Shown: positions 60,193 to 64,000 of the stretch, piece after piece
Numbering within the stretch: position 1 is the first letter of the stretch
Layout: the number at the start of each line of letters is the position of its first letter
Made by a program: the position numbers and the translations under genes
The notes under the pieces: generated by a model
Seen by the model: only the letters and a program-made list of their open reading frames with translations
The model's database searches: none
What the model was told of the DNA's origin: nothing
Source of the DNA: Buttiauxella agrestis ATCC 33320
Lineage (GTDB): Bacteria; Pseudomonadota; Gammaproteobacteria; Enterobacterales; Enterobacteriaceae
Direction: 5' to 3'
Length of the DNA: 64,000 nt
Assembly (NCBI GenBank): GCA_024169445.1
Contig: JALKFA010000001.1
Span: 4,340,001 to 4,404,000, forward strand

Positions 60193-60666
60193 TTACCTAC
60201 TACAAAACAAAGAAGGCGATCGGCTGGTGGTAAAAAGCCAGCTGGAGCCAGTCAATTGTTTGATATTCAGGAAAAACTTAGCATCGGGTTCTAAATAGAA
60301 CAGCGGAAAGGTTCTCTTCAATAACGGAATATCTGTTGGATTTCCGGTTGAATCCGTCACTGACTTTGAAACAAGAAAATAATCATTTCCCTTACGCTGA
60401 AAATCAAAAAATATATTCTGACTCACCTGTTCCGCCGGAGCATTGTCCGATATCACTTCACCTCGCAGCAGCACCGCCCCGGTATCACCATTAAAAACAT
60501 ACTGCATCGTGACGTTGGCAACATTGTCTTTACGATGAAGGGTTAATTCCCCAGTGCAGCTAAAATGGGTATTTTTCCAATACAGCCAGGTCTTTACTGT
60601 CGCGATGCTTAATACGACGAGTAACAGTCCAATTAATAACCATGATGTATTATTTTTCAAACGCAT
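60193..60666 (-). CDS. FidL-like membrane protein
   Basis: 157 residues from ATG 60666 (MRLKNNTSWLLIGLLLVV), which has GGAAG upstream and overlaps the end of the regulator gene by 17 bp. One N-terminal membrane helix (about residues 8-26) and a periplasmic domain starting FSCTGELTLH, as in FidL of Salmonella SPI-3 and related proteins; Cys residues lie near both ends (FSCTG and LFCSR). The MarT-FidL arrangement recalls ToxR-ToxS pairs, where the second protein stabilises the regulator; that role is inferred. A longer frame from 60759 is within the regulator and not supported. Confidence 0.78.
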   Translation of the reverse strand: MRLKNNTSWLLIGLLLVVLSIATVKTWLYWKNTHFSCTGELTLHRKDNVANVTMQYVFNGDTGAVLLRGEVISDNAPAEQVSQNIFFDFQRKGNDYFLVSKSVTDSTGNPTDIPLLKRTFPLFYLEPDAKFFLNIKQLTGSSWLFTTSRSPSLFCSR

Positions 60667-61438
60667 TGCTATCTTCCGTAATAACATAATGTGTGACACA
60701 GTTATTTTCTCGCCAGGCACTAAATGGACGCTCACAGGCCACAGCAGAAAATCGGGCAAAATTGTTATACGCCGTTAAATAGACATATTTAAAACTGTCA
60801 CAATTCAAATTAAAGTCACGCACAAATAAGCGGTGTTTTTTATAGTCGGAGGTATCATAATTAACAAAATAATGGCAACTACTCTGAGTAATGAGCGGTT
60901 TAAATTCTGCGAAACGGTTGTCCGTGCTGGCACGCCAGGTTAAAAATGCCGCACCTAGACAGAGTACGAACACCAGCGCACTTGCACCCACCCACCCTTT
61001 AGTCAGCGAAGCAGGCAAACTGCGCACTACCTTACGCGGCGGTGTTTTCACAGGCGTAGCAAGTAAGGGGCGTTCCGTAATTATTATTTCACCTTCTTCA
61101 CTACGGGTTATTTTCAACGTATTTTCAAGTTTGACCCCGACCTTTGGGACGGTAACGATATAATCCTCATTCAGGCCAAACTCTTTAAATGCCCGTCGCA
61201 AAAGGGAAATGTTTTGGTAAAAGGTATTATTAGTGACCTGGGCACCATTACTCACCCAGACTTCGTGGAAAAACTTTTCCCGCAGAACAACCTCACCTTG
61301 ATGATTAATCAACAATGCCAGACATCTGCTCGCCGGTATACTAAGCGACAAGGGTGGCTGGCTGCTATTAATCGCGATAATCCGGTGTTTTTCAGGTAGA
61401 AAGGCCGCTACGCCATTCAGGATAATTTGTTTATTCAC
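60650..61438 (-). CDS. ToxR/CadC/MarT-like membrane-bound transcription regulator
   Basis: 262 residues from a GTG at 61438 with AAGGA six bases upstream (protein starts MNKQIILNGVAAF); an ATG at 61516 would add unconserved residues from the chaperone end. An N-terminal OmpR/PhoB-type winged helix (about 5-105: GEVVLREKFFHEVWV, TNNTFYQNISLLRRAFKEFG, and VTVPKVGVKL) is joined by a linker to one membrane helix (about 150-170), and a periplasmic domain with four cysteines. It resembles Salmonella MarT, which activates the autotransporter gene misL. It follows the chaperone gene by 50 bp and overlaps the FidL-like gene by 17 bp, so it probably controls the fimbrial locus and perhaps the nearby autotransporter. 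Confidence 0.85.
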   Translation of the reverse strand: MNKQIILNGVAAFLPEKHRIIAINSSQPPLSLSIPASRCLALLINHQGEVVLREKFFHEVWVSNGAQVTNNTFYQNISLLRRAFKEFGLNEDYIVTVPKVGVKLENTLKITRSEEGEIIITERPLLATPVKTPPRKVVRSLPASLTKGWVGASALVFVLCLGAAFLTWRASTDNRFAEFKPLITQSSCHYFVNYDTSDYKKHRLFVRDFNLNCDSFKYVYLTAYNNFARFSAVACERPFSAWRENNCVTHYVITEDSNAFEK

Positions 61439-61488
61439 GCTATTCCTTACGCATTCAGAGTGGGGGTTAAAAGACTTATATGCTCTGA

Positions 61489-62190
61489 TTATTCGATCGG
61501 CAAAGCGAAACCCCACTGATTTCCCTCATCGTTTATTATGACAAAATTAACTACATCATCCTGTAAATCTACCTTATTAAACGTAAAGAGCGATTGCTGT
61601 GAAAAAGGATTTAAGGTTATTCCCGCAGCAGAATAGCCAGCCATTTTCACCTCCGCCAAAGAGATATTCCAGGGTGTCGGGTTGGTTACCGTCACCCTCT
61701 CACCCGAGCGCGTAAAACGTAATTGTTTCCCTACATCTTCAGTCAACTTCCCTACTCGCGCAGGACGCCAGAACACCTTTAGCTGCGTACGAAACGCCAG
61801 CAGGATTTTTTCACTTTGCGCCGCGGCCCAATTGGGTGGGATCTCGTAAATATTTAGCCAAAACAGCGACTCACGGTCGGCGGGCAAACCTTTACCGCTG
61901 GTGAGCAGTCGAATAGAACGCTGCTCAAGCGGCGCCAGACGAAAAATAGGCGGCAGTACAACAAACGGCGATTCGGCCGTTTGTGGAATCCCTTGAGGGT
62001 CGCCATCGTCAATCCATGCCTGCACCATCACCGGATAGTCAGCACTGTTGGCAAGCGTAATGGACTGAGTCGCCGCTCCCTTATCAAAGACCACTCGCGT
62101 GGCACTCAGGTTGACCACCGCTTGAGCGGGCAAGGCTAAACAAAGCCATAAAAACAGCAGCCTACTGCAGGCGCATAAGGATTTGGGCAT
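61489..62190 (-). CDS. Periplasmic fimbrial chaperone (PapD/FimC type)
   Basis: 233 residues from ATG 62190 (MPKSLCACSRLLF); a longer frame from 62250 reaches back inside the adhesin gene. The signal peptide ends near PAQA. The mature part has the two-Ig-domain chaperone pattern: NLSATRVVFDKG with the conserved Arg, FRLAPLEQRSIRLLTSG, ESLFWLNIYEIPP, and the second-domain VTNPTPWNISLAEVKM. It should bind pilin subunits in the periplasm by donor-strand complementation. It overlaps the adhesin gene by 29 bp. Confidence 0.93.
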   Translation of the reverse strand: MPKSLCACSRLLFLWLCLALPAQAVVNLSATRVVFDKGAATQSITLANSADYPVMVQAWIDDGDPQGIPQTAESPFVVLPPIFRLAPLEQRSIRLLTSGKGLPADRESLFWLNIYEIPPNWAAAQSEKILLAFRTQLKVFWRPARVGKLTEDVGKQLRFTRSGERVTVTNPTPWNISLAEVKMAGYSAAGITLNPFSQQSLFTFNKVDLQDDVVNFVIINDEGNQWGFALPIE

Positions 62191-63508
62191 GAGCCTGATA
62201 TCTCCCTGTTTCCAGTTGATCGCTTGAGAAACGTTCAAGACGCGCTTCAAATGTCTCCTGGTAACTATCCACCCCGCTCTGGGTTGCGGTTTTTACCTGA
62301 GCACCACCCAGTACAGGCACCCAACCTGCGCTTGTGCCTGTTCCACCAACATCGGAGGCCAGGAAGTTCATCGGCAAACCATTGCGCAAGATTCTGACGC
62401 CAACACCCCGCGCCTGGCCCGGTGCGCCGTAAGCATCATCAAGTAAGTGAGTCACCGCACTCCCGCTGGTCAGGCCATATTTTTGCGCTGCCAGCACATT
62501 CGCCACCGGAGCCAGAAACCCGAGCGCGACGTTCTGCTTCTTAGTGACCACACCTGAAATGACATTCGATTCACAAGCAAACTCCAGTGAGAAAGGTGCG
62601 CTGACGCTACGCCCTGCTCTGATATCCGCGGCACTGATTCTGGGTAATTGCACAAAAGGAGTGAAATGGGTGACCTGGCAGATCGCCCCTCGCCGCACGG
62701 TAATCCCATTATTGTAAAGGCTAATCACCGATGGCCATTCGTGATACCAGCCAGCCCAGTTACCCCCACGATGCGCCTGCCCCACTTTGATGTTATTCGA
62801 ATCCAGTCCTGGTCCGCGAAACACCACATAAGCATTCGGGTTTACCCCGACAAAAGTGTATGTCGCATTATGATTGCCACCATATCGCGTATCCGCAGTT
62901 TTAATCAGTTCCACTCGAATCGGCGAAAAGTTTTTGGCTTTAATTAAAAAATTACCGTCTTTATCTTTATCAAGGTTGGTCATGGCCACCTGCTGCCAGA
63001 TATCCGTGAATACTTGACCTGTCGCTTCAAGCGTAATACGCAGCGCCACATTTCTGGCAAGCGTGAGATAAGCCCCCGGCACATCCTGTGCTTCATGCCA
63101 TCCGGCTAAGGCATCATCGCCGTTAGTGGAAAACGCCTGGTAAAGCTGGCCCGCAGTATCCGGCGTACAGCGGAAAAACACCATTTCAGGATCCCGACTA
63201 ACTTTGTTGGCATATTGGGTAAACGGGATCCCGCCACCTGCTGCGAGTATCGTTCCTGGAGGCTGGAAGATATTATTGCTGCTGACATCAATGGATTTAT
63301 TCACCCCAGTCAGCTGTCCGTTCTTAGCATCAGCTCCCCCAAGACCCCACCAGGATTCAGCTTTGCCATCACTGGCCGAACTCAGGCGATGTGAACCGAA
63401 TTGACTGTTCGCACCGGTATAAGGGTAAATGATGTATTCACATGCCGCCTGTGCCGTGGCGCTTAACATCATCAGTATGCCGAACGCGAGTTTTGTCCTG
63501 GTTTTCAC
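62162..63508 (-). CDS. Fimbrial adhesin / two-domain tip subunit
   Basis: 448 residues, long for a pilin. A signal peptide (about 1-21, ending AQA) precedes a large N-terminal domain without a recognised family (residues about 22-270; rich in Trp, for example AESWWGLGG and WAGWYHEWPS). The C-terminal 150-170 residues look like a pilin domain (SAPFSLEFACES, VGVRILRNGLPMNF, GRYQAHAQILMRLQ). This architecture fits a receptor-binding tip adhesin. The gene starts 12 bp after the usher and overlaps the chaperone by 29 bp. Confidence 0.85.
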   Translation of the reverse strand: MKTRTKLAFGILMMLSATAQAACEYIIYPYTGANSQFGSHRLSSASDGKAESWWGLGGADAKNGQLTGVNKSIDVSSNNIFQPPGTILAAGGGIPFTQYANKVSRDPEMVFFRCTPDTAGQLYQAFSTNGDDALAGWHEAQDVPGAYLTLARNVALRITLEATGQVFTDIWQQVAMTNLDKDKDGNFLIKAKNFSPIRVELIKTADTRYGGNHNATYTFVGVNPNAYVVFRGPGLDSNNIKVGQAHRGGNWAGWYHEWPSVISLYNNGITVRRGAICQVTHFTPFVQLPRISAADIRAGRSVSAPFSLEFACESNVISGVVTKKQNVALGFLAPVANVLAAQKYGLTSGSAVTHLLDDAYGAPGQARGVGVRILRNGLPMNFLASDVGGTGTSAGWVPVLGGAQVKTATQSGVDSYQETFEARLERFSSDQLETGRYQAHAQILMRLQ

Positions 63509-63520
63509 TTTTTGGTTTCC

Positions 63521-64000
63521 TTACGCATCCGAACACTGAGCAGTAAGCGCGATCATCGCCCGCTGAGGTTGGTCATCTGTTAATCGATATTGAAAAGCGC
63601 ATCTTTCGCCAGGGCCCTCGCCCCAACGCACCGTCAACTGTCCATTCGTGGCCGGTAAACGGGCATACACCTGGTTTGCCTGCCCGACCATCCCGACAAC
63701 CTGATTGTGTTCATCAAAAACTTCCGCACCCTGGGGGAGCGAACCACGGTGCGATGTCACATCAATCAACGCGGCGGTGCCTTGTATGGTTGAGAACGAT
63801 ATCTTCACGGCGGCCCCGGCATACGGTGCAACGCGCTGCTGGTTATCCTCAAGCTCAATGTCGGCCGCCATATTACGGGTGTCTAACTGAACATTATTAA
63901 AACGATAGGGAGTTAGCGATGGCACAAGCGCGAAGCCTTGAGCGTTGATGGCTGCGCCCTGGCCATTACTGACGCGAGCCCCTTGCGCGCCCTTCGCTTC
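63521..64000 (-). CDS. Fimbrial usher, C-terminal part (5' outside window)
   Basis: The reading frame is open from the right edge and codes for the last 159 residues of a FimD/PapC-type outer-membrane usher. Characteristic parts are ISNGQGAAI-like GARVSNGQGAAINAQGFALV, LTPYRFNNVQLDTRNMAAD and the CTD1/CTD2 region GAAVKISFSTIQG...RCAFQYRLTDDQ. It exports chaperone-bound subunits and assembles the fibre. Order usher-adhesin-chaperone is not the commonest fimbrial order. Confidence 0.93.
   Translation of the reverse strand, partial: EAKGAQGARVSNGQGAAINAQGFALVPSLTPYRFNNVQLDTRNMAADIELEDNQQRVAPYAGAAVKISFSTIQGTAALIDVTSHRGSLPQGAEVFDEHNQVVGMVGQANQVYARLPATNGQLTVRWGEGPGERCAFQYRLTDDQPQRAMIALTAQCSDA

Overview
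The window is a chromosomal segment of an enterobacterium (family Enterobacteriaceae, gamma-Proteobacteria). The backbone gene order, and almost every backbone protein, matches the Escherichia/Salmonella/Enterobacter/Buttiauxella-Kluyvera group: galF, the wca/cps colanic acid operon, yegH, asmA-dcd-udk, dgcE, alkA, yegD, mdtABCD-baeSR, trhP (yegQ), cyaR, yegS. REP/BIME palindromes and a typical ERIC element support the same family. The genus cannot be fixed from the sequence alone.

Layout: 1-2057 holds the first two genes of an O-antigen cluster (a nonulosonic-acid type dehydratase and an aminotransferase cut by the window edge) behind a JUMPstart/ops leader. 2058-2954 is galF. 3131-26111 is a complete 20-gene colanic acid operon on the minus strand, from wza down to wcaM, with its own JUMPstart/ops leader and a candidate RcsAB-controlled promoter. 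26772-37667 carries housekeeping genes (yegH, asmA, dcd, udk, dgcE, alkA, yegD). 37699-38365 is a small HigBA-type toxin-antitoxin pair. 38595-49658 is the BaeSR-controlled MdtABC(D) efflux operon. 49685-54461 is a four-gene accessory cassette of poorly understood families (TPR-like secreted protein, PcfJ-like, DUF1266, DUF4034/Sel1-like) between baeR and trhP. 54570-56226 is trhP followed by the CyaR sRNA locus. 56258-58492 encodes an autotransporter with HAF-type repeats. 59289-60188 is yegS. 60193-64000 is a surface-adhesion locus: a FidL-like protein, a ToxR/MarT-like membrane regulator, and a chaperone, adhesin and usher.

How the parts work together: most of the window builds or remodels the cell surface. 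GalF and the two operons with JUMPstart leaders supply O-antigen and colanic acid. DgcE makes c-di-GMP. The Bae/Mdt system answers envelope stress. The autotransporter and fimbrial locus are adhesive. CyaR is a cAMP-CRP-dependent sRNA that represses outer membrane protein and other mRNAs.

The most unusual observation is that the CyaR sRNA gene appears to be split by a complete ERIC element. Its CRP-type promoter, 5' end, regulatory 3' half and terminator are all intact on either side. If transcribed through, the RNA would grow from about 88 to about 211 nt. Other points worth attention are a four-copy GC-rich palindrome family at colanic operon gene junctions, one copy of which supplies the C-terminus and stop codon of WzxC, and the uncharacterised baeR-trhP cassette.
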